In this document: piece after piece, positions 13,501 through 25,060 of the stretch | Layout of the letters: every line of letters starts with the position of its first letter | Numbering within the stretch: position 1 is the first letter of the stretch | NCBI RefSeq assembly: GCF_033118175.1 | Contig: NC_083696.1 | Coordinates: 35,201,001 to 35,265,000 of the forward strand | DNA from: Dama dama | Taxonomy: Eukaryota; Chordata; Mammalia; Artiodactyla; Cervidae | Length of the DNA stretch: 64,000 nucleotides | Reading direction: 5' to 3' | Made by a program: the position numbers and the translations under genes | The notes under the pieces: model-generated | What the model saw: only the letters and a program-made list of their open reading frames with translations | The model's database searches: none | Told to the model about the DNA's origin: nothing

Positions 13501-14081
13501 CTCAGCTAGGAGTGATCAGTCTCCATGAGAAAGTGACTGAGAGTTGAGCTGCTGCTTCGACCATGAACCTTAAGTGAGTTTTTAACAAGGTCAAGCCTTC
13601 AAGTGAGCAAGTGAGTGAAGGTTTGGGGGAATTCCTACTTTGGCTGTTCTCCAAAATAACTTCCTGAAGGGCAGTCTTTCACCTACATAGATGAGGTGGT
13701 CCTACAAAAAGCACAGAATGCCACATCTGTCTGGGGCACTATTAGACAAGGCCCTGGCACCCCCTGGCAGGCCACCAGCCCTTTGCCACCTTTCTGTTAC
13801 AGAAATATCCTTGCTGCAGCTTCAAACCAAGTGGAGGCAACCTATTTGTCTGTTATCAGATGATGTCTGTTCCTTCTCCCTGCTAGGCACTGGGAGGACA
13901 TGGTGGAGGCTGGCATGGTCCCTGCTTTCCTAAATATTTGTTAAGCAAATAAATTATACAAATAATCATTAGAGTAAAATTTGATAACTGCATGAAAGAA
14001 ATGTATGAGGAAAGTATGTTGTAGGGGGACCTAATGTAGGGGACACCAGGGAACCTGGTGTTCATGGGAAGCTACTTTTAA

Positions 14082-14398
14082 AAAAACTATTTTTAGTTGC
14101 ACTGGATCTTCCTTGCTATGCATGAGCTTCCTCTAGTTGCTTAGCAAGTGGGGGCTACTCTCTAGTTGCAGTGCCTGGGCTTCTAACTGCAGTGGCCTCT
14201 CTTGTGGAGGCAGGCTCTAGGGCATTCAGGCTTCAGTGATTGCAGGTCCCAGGCTTTAGCGCGCAGCCTCAATAGTTGCTGCACACAGGCTTAATTGCTC
14301 CACGGCTTGTGGGATCCTCCCAGACCAGGGATCAAACCCGTGTCCCCTGCATTGGCAGGGAGATTCTTAACCACTGGACCACCAAGGAAGTCCCAGGC
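14082..14398 (-). mobile_element. CHR-type tRNA SINE (antisense)
   Basis: The reverse strand starts with the tRNA-derived head GGGACTTCCTTGGTGGTCCAG and has an AT-rich tail at the left end. Flanked by a perfect 12-bp duplication AGCTACTTTTAA (14070-14081 and 14399-14410). Confidence 0.9.
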
Positions 14399-15486
14399 AG
14401 CTACTTTTAAGGGGTGATGTGTCAGCTGAGCCATGAAGGACAAGATCTAGCCAGAAGGGGAGCAGGAGCAGGATGGGGTGGGGTGGGGGGAGGGGATCAT
14501 GGCGCTCGATTAGGAACAAAGAAGACCTGTGATGCAAAGCATAGTAAGCCTGGGGAAAAGTGCCTGAGATGAGGTTGGAGAAACAGAAGGGAAGGCAAGT
14601 AACTGCTTCTTTGCCTTCATCCTGGTCTGGATAACTCCTTTTCAAAAAAGGGGGGGAAGGGTAGTTGAGATCCACTCAAACTGCTATGGCATGCCCCCAC
14701 AAGAGGCTGGTCTCCTTAGCTCAGGGCGCACTCACAAGAACACTCAGGAGAGGCTCCCGCCTGGGATTCACACAGAGTGATCCTCACAGCCCAGAGGAGG
14801 TGGGAGAAAGGAAGCAAGAAAGATTCGACACCTACTTTCCCTACAAATCCTCTCTGTATGTTTCTGCACGACTTTGAACTATTTATTACTACATGACAGA
14901 AGCCATTTCCCTATTTAGATGGTTCTGCTGGGAATTCCACGCCATCACCCCCCTCCTGAGGACAGAGATTTTTAAAAAAGTCATCTTCCAAGATTTTATA
15001 CTTGGATTTCAGGAACTAAATTACATTACTACGTCCGGTGAGACGGCGCCATTGCCTGTTCCTATCTGCGTGCTCCAGGCACTGTGAGGCCGATAACATC
15101 AGTGAGTCGAAGCAACTCAATCCAGACAATTTGCAGCTGGCTGGAACTGGGCCAGAGGAGGGGGTGGGGCGGTGGTGGCAAAATTCTCTCAGAATCCAGA
15201 GCAGCCCACGGTTGACTGTACTCTGTGACCCAGGAGTTTCCAATTCTTCCCATAGACCGTCAGTTTTCCTACCTATACAGAAAGAATTTGTCCTAGGCCC
15301 AGCTACATGTAACAAGGAGTGGAGAATTACTCTCTTAAACATCGCAATAGGACAAAATCACCAAGGAGCCAATGCTTTGGTTTCCATTGGAGTGAAAGAT
15401 GGAAGGGAGTAGGGGAAAGAGTAGAGGCCATAATATGACAAGGCAGATTGCCACTGCCTGTGAAGTTATGTGTCCACATAGAAGCC

Positions 15487-15901
15487 CTAGTAGCTCCGTC
15501 GGTAAAGAATAGGCCTGCAATGCAGGAGACCCAGGTTTGATCCCTCTGTCGGGAAGATTCCCTGGAGAAGGAAATGACAACCTACTCCAGTATTCTTGCC
15601 TGGGAAATCCTATGAACAGAGGAGCCTGGCGGGCTACAGTCCATGGGGACACGACGTAGTGACTAAACCACCACCCCATGGGAGCCAAAGGGCTTCCCAG
15701 GTGGCACTGTTGGTAAAGAACCTTCCTGCCAGCGCAGGAGATGTGAGATATGGGTTCTCTCCCCGGGTCAGGAAGATCCCCTGGAGGAGGGCATGGCAAC
15801 CCCTTCAGTATTCTTGCCTGGAGAATCCCATGGACGCAGGAGCCTGGTGGGCGACAGTCATGGGGTTGCAAATAGTCAGACGGGACTGAAACAACTTAGC
15901 A
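15487..15901 (+). mobile_element. Two head-to-tail Bov-tA SINEs in one target duplication
   Basis: Copy 1 runs about 15487-15685 and copy 2 about 15691-15901. Each has a tRNA-like head and the CTCCAGTATTCTTGCC / CTTCAGTATTCTTGCC body. A 12-bp duplication CACATAGAAGCC (15475-15486 and 15902-15913) brackets the pair. Confidence 0.88.
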
Positions 15902-16475
15902 CACATAGAAGCCAAAATACTCCTGAAAAATGGTTATTCTGGGCTGCTTAGAATCCGAGATGAGACTAACTTTGTAACTAACTTTCTGACTGCTGTAAGG
16001 TTGTAGAGTGAAGAAAATAGCATTATTCCCCTGACAGGGAATATAGGAACATTTGGAGCTTCCTTTCTTATTGTAACCAAAATTTAACCCTACAGAACAA
16101 GCATTCCTTTCACAGCAAAAAAATTTTCAACTTGTTGGGTTGTTTCAAATGTATCAAATAGCATAAAACATTCCTTCAACTCTGGCAGCATTCACAGACC
16201 TATTTTTGTAAATAGCCAAACACAGTCTCTTCATCTTCCAAACTTTTTGTTTTGTTTTGTTTTCAAAATACAGTAGGCCCCCAAAGTCAAGTTTCAGGGA
16301 GAAGTCAGTCCAACCTCATTGGATTTGCCAGTCCTCTGCCCCAGCACAAGCATGGGCCTCCTGTGCCTCAGCGCCCTGGGCACGCACTCCCAGGTTCTGG
16401 TGTTTGGTTGCAGGAGACAGAGAAACTAGGGTCTGTTACATCCACTCTGTACTATTCCCTAACTTTTCTCACAGT

Positions 16476-17249
16476 CCAGTTCAGTTCAGTCGCTCAGTCG
16501 TGTCCAACTCTTTGCAATCCCATGGACTGCAGCACACCCGGCTTCCCTGTCCTTCACCATCTCTCGGAGCTTGCTCAAACTCATGTCCATTGACTCGGTG
16601 ATGCCATCCAACCATCTCATCCTCTGTCATCCCCTTCTCCTCCTGCCTTCAATCTTTCCCAGCATCAGGGTCTTTGCTAAAGTCTGCTGTTCACATCAGG
16701 TGGTCAAAGTATTGGAGCTTCGGTTTCAGCTCCATCCTTCTAATAAATATTCAGGATTGATTTCCTTTAGGATTGACTGGTTTGATCTCCTTGCAGTCAA
16801 GGGACTCTCAAGAGTCTTCTCCAACACCACAGTTCAAAAGCATCGATTCTTTGGTGTTCAGCCTTCTTTATGGTCCAACTCTCACATCCATACATGACTA
16901 CTGGAAAAATCATAACTGTGATTAGACGGACCTTTGTAAGCAAAGTAATGTTTCTGCTTTTTAATATACTATCTAGGTTTGCCATAGCTTTTCTTCCAAG
17001 GAGCAAGCGTCTTTTAATTTCGTGGCTACAGTCACCATCTGCAGTGATTCTGGAGCTCAAGAAAATAAAGTCTCTCACTGTTTCCGTTGTTTCCCCATCT
17101 GTTTGTCATGAAGTGATGGGACTGGATGTCATTTTCTTAGTTTTTTGAATGTTGAGTTTTAAGCCAACTTTTTCACTCTCCTCTTTCACTTTCATCAAGA
17201 GGCTCTTTAGTTCTTTGCTCTCTGCCATAAGGGTGGTGTCATCTGCATA
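16476..17249 (-). mobile_element. BovB LINE 3' end, antisense, 5'-truncated
   Basis: The minus-strand frame (16797-17078) gives TADGDCSHEIKRRLLLGRKA and MYGCESWTIKKAEHQRID. Truncation falls at the YADD-encoding region (17249). The left edge is the typical TTCAGTTCAGTCGCTCAG terminus. Confidence 0.9.
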
Positions 17250-17286
17250 AGAAGGGTGTCTGATTAGCAATTATTAATAAGTCAAG

Positions 17287-17425
17287 GAGTTCCCTGGTGG
17301 TCCAGTGGTTGGGACGGGGTGCTTTCACTGCCATGACCCGGATTCAATCCCTTTTCAGGTAACTAAAATCCTGCAAGCCACATGGTGTGGCAAAAAGAAA
17401 GAAAATGTTTTTAAGAAATAAAAAG
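17287..17425 (+). mobile_element. CHR-type SINE, short copy
   Basis: Head GAGTTCCCTGGTGGTCCAG and the GATTCAATCCC box B-like segment, ending in A-rich sequence. Confidence 0.8.
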
Positions 17426-18479
17426 AAGCTATAGTATGTTAGAAATAAAACTATTAAAAAAATAAAGTCAAGCAGTTCTTTAGTTTTACCTTACTTTTGC
17501 CAAAAAGTATTATTGAAGGTATTCAGAGTATGAAATCCTGATCACTAAATAATCACGGTCACTCACAGTATAGGTTCTGAGACTGAGCATCCGCTGGGTG
17601 TTCATAGTTGGTGCAGTGTGTATTCAGGTTCTACAAAAATCTCAATGCAGGCTGTCCCCCTTGAATCCCTCTGCCCCAGATTCCTACGCTGCTCTTAAGA
17701 GGTCTGTGCAGGCTTCCTGCCAGAGGACTAGGAACCCAAGGATCTTTGCTGTTTTTGCCGTCTCATGGGGGGCATCCCAGGACTTGGCACAACTACACAC
17801 CCTTTGGCTTGCTGTTATTTTGAGATGGGCAGACCCCAGTCAGAACACCTTGCCTTCAGCCCACTCTTGCCCACACTTCCAAGAAACAGCAAATCTGCAT
17901 TGATCTCTGGACTGTGGCTGGACTTCTCTACTGAAGGGTTTTCTCTCTGTGGGGAGTCTCAAGCCTCCCAAAGATCAGACCCATAATTGTTGAGAACAAA
18001 GTTAAGTTTTTGCCAAAGTGTCAGCAAACCAGAAAAGAAGCACTATGTCTGAAGTTCTTTTTCTGGATGTCTTTGAATAGCTCACCTTTCTCTGTTGGCT
18101 CTTTCCCCTAGTCTTAACCATCCCCTAGTCTCATTGTCCTTCTCAAGACCTTGTCCTTCCCTGCCATCCATGACATCAGCCTCCGTTGGTCCCCGGTCTC
18201 TCTGCCCACAGCTGTCAGCTTTCTTCTCTCCACCCCCTTCAGCTTTGGTTGGTGGCCAAGGTCTTTCCTCCCACCTTCACATTTATAGGCACACATACAC
18301 ACACCCCTGCACAAAACAAAATCATTAAACTTACTCTTATTTCTGTTTCTCTGTTATTTGGTGGTATCGCAATTCACTCAGGCACCTGAGTCAGGAAGAA
18401 ACTTGGGAGTCATCCTAGCCAAGGTCTCTCCCTCAAACTCAGATGCAATCAGCCACTGAGTCCTAAACGGTTTGACTTT

Positions 18480-19400
18480 GACGTGTTTTCTTCTGCATCC
18501 CCTTTGCTCCAACCCCACTGACTGCCTTTTGCCTATCACCTCTGGCAATGCCTCTTATCTGGTGCCCTGCCTCTGGTTTGCTCATTCCTTCCTATTCTCC
18601 CACACCGCTCCCAGAGTGATCTATTTCTATAAATCTGACAGTGAGCTTAAAATCCTTCTATTACTCCCCATTATTTCCAGTTAAAGTCCAAAGCCCTGAA
18701 CAGGATGTTCAAAGCCCTTCATGGTCTTAAGCCTTGGTCCCAGTCTAGTCCCATCTTCCCCCACTTCACCCCGACATGTAACCTCCCAACAAGACAGCCA
18801 TTCCTTCTGCCTGCCGTATAGTCATGCGTGTCTTCCTTCCACTCCTCTCTTCTTTGTTCTCTATTCCTTTCTTCTTTAAGTTAATTTTTATTGGAATATA
18901 GTTGCTTTACATTTGTGTTAGTTTCTGTTGTACAGCAAAGCAAGTCAGCCACGTGTGTCCACACATCCCCCCTTCTTTGGCTTCCCTCCCGTTTAGGTCC
19001 CCGCAGAGCCCCAGTCGTTTCCCGTTCTCACTGGCGCCCTCTTAGTTATTGGTACATAGTCGTGTGTATGTCAGTCCGGATCTCCCAATTCATCCCACTC
19101 GCTTCCTCTCCTGTTCCTTTCTTCATCTGGTTCACATCTGCCTCCTACTCATCCTTCGTGCCTCAGTGTTCTTTGAAGAAGTCTTCCCTAACTCCAAAGA
19201 GTGGGATAGATGCCTCTGTCTTATGTCCCTAAAGCACTCAACACAGACTTCTTTCTGTTCTAGCCCTTCTCATATTATTATTAAAATTGCCTGCGTATTC
19301 ATTTACCTTACTTACTGGCCTATGAGCTCTTCATGGGCAAAGGCCATATCTTCTTTGTATCTGCAGCACCCAACACAGTGCCTAGCATGTAATATAAAGG
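18480..19400 (-). repeat. L2-like relic (antisense) with L1 3' end inserted
   Basis: Pyrimidine-rich L2 antisense phrases (TAAAGTCCAAAGCCCTGAACAGG, CATGGTCTTAAGCC) flank an antisense L1 3'-end piece at about 18876-19075 (TTTTTATTGGAATATAGTTGC, TACAGCAAAGCAAGTCAGCC). Boundaries are approximate. Confidence 0.5.
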
Positions 19401-19879
19401 ACGGGACCTGAACTGAATGAGCGGCTGAGACCTTTTTGTCTCCCTTTCTTGTGCTGCCCTCTGCGTTCCTCTCATGGGCTCAGCACTCTCAGCTCCCAGG
19501 GATTTTCCCTGCTTGCTGCTTCCTGCCAATCTCTCTTTCTCACTCCATCTTGAGTTATTGACAGCTTCATGGCTCTAATACTTTCTCCCTGTGGAGGACT
19601 CATTGAGCAGGAGGCCGGTGATCAGAAAGCTTGCATGCCATTTTCTCAAAAGGAGCCCCGAAAGTGTGCAGAGCACTGGAGATGTGATTAAACCAGTGCC
19701 AGCCTTTGAAGTGCCTGCTTTACAAGACAACAGTCCCTCAGCTAAGTTCTAATGTACTGTTAATCTCATGACTTCATCTGATGTCTCTGAGGAGGGCCTG
19801 GGATGTTTTAAAATGAATGAGTTAGATTCCAATCCTAGTGCTTCCACCTTCTAAGTGTGAATTTAAACATATTGCTTTA

Positions 19880-20005
19880 TACAACCTGGTTCTTCATTTC
19901 TAAAACGGGAATATTTACCTTACTTGATCTTTTAGGAAGATGAAATGAGACAACATACATAAAGCACCTAGCACCATCACTATACATAGAGCAGATGTTC
20001 AAGGG
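19880..20005 (+). repeat. MIR-like fragment
   Basis: TTCTTCATTTCTAAAACGGG, then AATGAGACAACATACATAAAGCACC, as in a MIR 3' half. Confidence 0.45.
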
Positions 20006-20367
20006 ATAGGAACTAAAAAATTTGATAAATTCCGGAAGAACCACACGTGGGCTAAGCTGTTCTGAGCAGCTCCCTGCCTGGCCCCAGCCAGAGGTCTTAT
20101 CAGAGCTGCCTCCAACGTGAGCTCTGGGTAGATCCCTAATCTCCTCCCCAACCAAATCATCCTCCTCTCTTCACACTAAGAATTCACCAGATTAAGGCTG
20201 GGGCAGAGAGCACTCTGAGGAGCTGCCCAGGTGTGGTGTCAGTGTAGAGGGGCTGGCCTAGAGGCCTGCCCTTCAAAGTGTGGTCCCTGAACTAAGAACG
20301 CTGGTATCACCTTGGAGCTTCTGTGAAATGTGGATACTCATATTCATGCTCCACTCCCAACCTACTG

Positions 20368-20586
20368 AGACCCTCCTGGGTGGCTCAAATGGTAAAGAAT
20401 TCGCCTGCGATGCTGGAGACCTGGGTTCGGTCCCTGGGTTGGGAAGATCCCCTGGAAGAGGGCACAGCAACCCACTCCAGTGTTCTTGCCTGGAGAATCT
20501 CATGGGCAGAGGAGGCTGGCGGGCCACAGTCCATGGGGTTGCAAAGAGTTAGACACAACTGAGACTCTGACACTTTCACTTTCCAG
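20368..20586 (+). mobile_element. Bov-tA SINE
   Basis: Head GACCCTCCTGGGTGGCTCA with the Bov-A body; 8-bp duplication ACCTACTG (20360-20367, 20587-20594). Confidence 0.9.
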
Positions 20587-21628
20587 ACCTACTGGAATCT
20601 ACATTTAAACAATATTCCCAGGTGATTTGTATGCACACTACTGTTTAAAAAGTACCACCCTAAAGGTACATAGATATGCTCAGTGGTGTGGAAGGATATA
20701 AGCTGTAGAGGTGTGTCAGAATGGTCTAGAAGAGATGAAGCCTGCTCAGGTGTAATCAGAGCAAAGAAGGCATTCCTCAGAGAGAAGGGCTGCAGAGCTC
20801 TAGGGGGCTGTTTGAGTAAGTGTTGATTATTTGTTGTTTCAGGGTCCCTACCTATGGATGCCTCAGGATTGAGGTGGTACCCTTGAGTTATCCATTCAGC
20901 ATCACTGCACCAGACAGGGAGTGACAGGTGGGCAGGGAAAGACTCCCTCCCACCCTGAGCCCGGGGAGCCCCTCTAGCAGGGACTCTACGATCATCTAGC
21001 TTTGCAGAGGAGTATTGTTTCCCTCTAGGGACGCATAACCAGCAAATGGCCGTCTTCACAGCTGAGAACTTACCTTGAGCTTGGGCTAGTGTAGAACCTC
21101 CCCTCCCCCTACTCTTCAACCACCATCTGCCTTCTCTAGGGAAACTCAGATAGGGTTCACGAGTCTCTCCCTCCTTTCTCTGACCTCCTCCTCTCCTGGG
21201 CTGGGCCCTGAGCCCCCAAGTGACCTTCGCATCGACCTCCCTGCTGCACAAAACAGGCCTGGTGAGAGTGACTGCTGGGGCCAGCTGTATCCCTCTCTTA
21301 GGACTGTGAATCCCTGTTTGCCTTCCCAATGAAAACACTTTCCAGCCACCCACCTACAGCCTCTTGACCCTTCCCTGTGGGACAGTTGTCTGTCTCTTGT
21401 GGTAAAGGAAAGGCCCCGATGTACTGAGCCCCCACATCTCTGTACCTGACCCACAGAAAGAGGGTGGACTGGGTGTCCCATGACAGAGTCGGGATTGTAC
21501 TAGCAGCAGCATTAAAAAGTAGTGAGATCAGAGTCCTAGCCCTGGGGCTAAACCTCACCAATCATTGCTCTAAGTCCTCTTGCCAAAGTACCCCTTGACC
21601 TAGCGCTGATCCTCTGCTTGGATCAAAG

Positions 21629-21821
21629 TGAAAGTGCAAATTGCTCAGTCGTGTCTGACTCTTTGCCACCCCATGGACAGTCCATGGAATGCTCTAGGCC
21701 AGACTACTGGCGTGGGTAACCTTTCCCTTCCCCAGGGGATCTTCCCAACCTAGGGATCGAACCCAGGTCTCCTGGGTTTCAGGCAGATTCTTTACCAGCT
21801 GAGCCACAAGGGAAGCCCCCT
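21629..21821 (-). mobile_element. Bov-tA SINE (antisense)
   Basis: Reverse-strand head GGGGGCTTCCCTTGTGGCTC; 8-bp duplication GATCAAAG (21621-21628, 21822-21829). Confidence 0.9.
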
Positions 21822-22119
21822 GATCAAAGAAGAGCCTGACCCTCTTTGTCTGGGAGGATCAACAACCTCCACTGCTATCACCGTCTCTGTGCTTCCCCCA
21901 CCCTTCACGCATTCCTGCCTCTCATGCGCCTCTCTCTGACTTGAATAGGCTAATTTGTGTGCCTGTCAATTCCCCACCTTTAGACTAAAGTCTTCTTGGC
22001 AAGAACCAGGTCTTAGTGTTTTTCCCTCCTCAAAATGCATTTTGTCCTGCCTGCCCCCTTGTTGGTCTTCAGTGAACATCAAATTGTTTTGTTTTGTTTT
22101 TTTTAACAAGTTGCAAGCA

Positions 22120-22330
22120 TTAAGCTTCCCTGGTGGCTCAGACAGTAAAGAATCTGCCTACAATGCAGATTTGATCCCTAGGTCTGCAAGATCCCCTGGA
22201 GAAGGAAATGGCTACCCACTCCAGTGTTCTTGCCTAGAGAATCCCAGGGACAGAGGAGCCTGGCGGGCTACAGTCCATGGGGTCTCAAAGAGTTGGACAT
22301 TACAGAGTGACTAACGCTTCACTTTCAAGC
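22120..22330 (+). mobile_element. Bov-tA SINE
   Basis: Head AGCTTCCCTGGTGGCTCAGAC, body CACTCCAGTGTTCTTGCC. Duplication not clear. Confidence 0.85.
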
Positions 22331-22783
22331 TCACCAATGCTTAATTATTGGGATGACCAAAAAAAGGAAAGAACAGGGGACTGCTCTGGCCAGAGGGATG
22401 CAAGTTGTCTTTATGGGCAAAAAGTGGTGCTTGCCAGACATAATGGAGACTGGAGAGTTAGATGAGTCTGTAAGGGAGAGGAAAGGCAGAGGCAGGAAAT
22501 GCCACAGAGGGGAGAAGCTACTTAATACCAGCCCTCCAAGTCCATTGTCCACCACAGACAAGTAGTTCTTTACCCTTCCAAGGCCAGAGGAAAGGGGTCC
22601 AAGATGGCAGCCCTGGGAAGACATCCCATAGCCTTTCAGATGACTGCCTTCTTGGGAAATCCAGGAGTCCAGAAAAGTTATGAGCCAGTGCAAGCTTGGC
22701 TTAGTCTCTTGAGTAATTGAAGCTTATCAAACATCCTCAAGCGAGATTTGGAGCCAAAATCCAGATGAAGATCCACAAGTAGT

Positions 22784-22831
22784 CTGACGCAGACCAAATG
22801 TCACTGTTTGTTGACATTTCTGTTGCGTCAG
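22784..22831. other. Two-step inverted repeat (hairpin) of unknown origin
   Basis: CTGACGCA (22784) pairs with TGCGTCAG (22824), and inside it AAATGTCA (22796) pairs with TGACATTT (22812), around an 8-nt loop. The two 8-bp perfect arms are separated by a 4-nt internal loop on each side. It lies in non-repeat intronic DNA. No known element was recognised. Confidence 0.6.
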
Positions 22832-23896
22832 CTTCCTATCATGTGCAGGGATGAGAGACCAGTCTCAAGGACTCTCCAACCAAACGCCTTCTATCAATTC
22901 CTTGGCAGCATCTCTCCTTGGCGTTCTGTGCCTCCTTCCTTACGTTGAGGAACTAGAATCCACATCCTGGAAAGAAACCAAAGGGTCATCTGGACCACAC
23001 TCCTTAAAGCTCTATTACCCCTGAATATCCAGTCCCCTTCTTTGCCTCCTTTGGACCCTGTCCAAGTAGAAGGCCCCTAGTGCCGCAGATCCCTTGGCCT
23101 CTTTAACTCCCTTGATTTTAGAATCATTTCTATGCAAAGTCTCATCTCCAAAGTCTGCGTTGGCCGAAACTGAATTAAATAAGAGAAGGGACTGCCTCCT
23201 TTCCACTGCCCACCCTCTTACCATCTTCTTCTGCCTCGGGCCCTACCAGTTAATCTCTTTTCTTCCCCATTTTTTCCCATTGTGGTAAAATATATATAAC
23301 ATAAAATTTATCACTTCAACCATTGCTGATCTACTTTTTAAAAGAATTTTACACCTTCACCCCTTTCTCCATTAAGTGAGATGACCTCTCCCTAAAGAGG
23401 TTGAAATAGGAGCAGGTGATGGGGCAGCAGGATGTGGGACTCAAAAATGTTTTGGTTCACCAGACTGTAGAGGCTAAGACCTGTGTCTCTGCCCGGTCCA
23501 AGGTAAGACAGGAGCCTGCTCAACATCTGGCTCAGAGGATGAGCTTGGGGATAGGGATGAAGTTCAAGGACTAGGCCAAGTCAAGCCTCCCGGAGGAACC
23601 ATGGTTTCTCAATTTCTGGCCCTGCCCCTGTCTCCTGGGTCAGGAGGCTCATCCCCTAGGCCTTTATGCAGAGGCTTCCCCCAAGTCACTGTTGCTATCT
23701 AGTTGTCCCTGAGTTAGGCATTTGCCCTATCTCCCAAACAAAGGCTTTTTGTTCGTAGGATTTCCAGGTGAATAGGAACAGGAATGAATAACAGAACATC
23801 AATCTAGGATAAGCAGCCCTAACCACGGGGAAGGCAAAGCAGGATTCTAAATCATTTTTAAAACTCACAGGTCCCTTGTCTCCCCCAAATGAATCT

Positions 23897-24210
23897 GGGG
23901 CTTCCGTGGTGGCTCAGTGGTAAAGAACCCCCCTGCCAATGCAGGAGACACAGTTTAATCCTGGTCCAGGGAGATCCCACATGCCTCAGAGCAACTAGGC
24001 CCATGCACCACAACTGCTGAGCCCTCTTACTGCGACTCCTGAAGCCCAAATGCCGTGGAACCACACGCTCAGCAACAAGAAAAGTCATTGTAATAAGAAG
24101 CCTGCACACTGCATCTAGAGAGTAGCCCCTGCTTGCCATAACTAGAGAAGAGCCTATGCAGCAATGAAGACCCAGCATAGCCAAAGATAAATAAATGCAA
24201 TTTTTTTTTT
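23897..24210 (+). mobile_element. CHR-type SINE, long copy
   Basis: Head GGGGCTTCCGTGGTGGCTCAG, followed by the CAACTAGGCC...CAACAAGAAAAG body and an A/T tail ending in a T run. Confidence 0.85.
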
Positions 24211-24744
24211 AGTGAATCCAATTATTTGCCATTCCCAGTGCTAGCTCCGCATCTTTCACCATCCTTTTCTCTCCCTGTTTCTGAATAGCTATTTTTGAAA
24301 ACTAAATAATAGGTAAGGGAGTGGGAGCTGCCAGTCTTTCTGGAATAACTGCAGAGCCATTTTGGTTCATTGTCTCACCCCAAATCTGAAAGCAAGGGAG
24401 ACCTCCTCGGTGAGGTTTGCCTCCTGGATCTGCAGCTTCAGTCCCAGTGCCTGCAGCGATGTGCACAGGCCAGGGACCAGCTGCAGCGTGGCAGAGCCTC
24501 GCCCAAGCTGCAGTGTAATAGTCTTCTCTGCTTTTGTTCTTAATCAGTGGCCTCCAGTCAGGAATATTTTGTCTGGCAGGTAATGCCCAGAGGAAATTCT
24601 GTTCTTTGAAAGAAGATTCCCAAGAGGGAACCAGGCAAATAGGACTGGAGAAGAGCTCTCTTGGAAAACAGTAGATAGATGTGATGACCTGAAATACCCT
24701 GGAACACAGTGAAAAATCAAATACTAAAAAACCAGCTATAGCTA

Positions 24745-25060
24745 TTGGTTGTGACTACAGGCATTGTAAATTGGAACAATCCTCTGGGAAAGCAGTTTGG
24801 CAGTATGTATCAAGAATCTTAAAAGCGTTCACACTTTTTTATTTATAATAGTGCAATATTGCAAACCACCTAAATGTCCAAAATAAGTGAAGGGTTAAAA
24901 AGTTATTGTATGTCCCCTTTATGGATATGTAGCCATGAAGCTGATGGTTAAGAAAACTATGTAAAAATATGGAGAGTTGAATATGCCCTAATACTAATTT
25001 TTTTAAATATAGAATATAAGATACAGTGTGTTTTTCTTTAAATGTTGTTCTATGAATAAT
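24745..25060 (+). repeat. L1M-like relic
   Basis: Old L1 phrases: GGAAAGCAGTTTGGCAGTATG, then TATTTATAATAGTGCAATATTGC and CCACCTAAATGTCC. Family by recall only. Confidence 0.45.
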
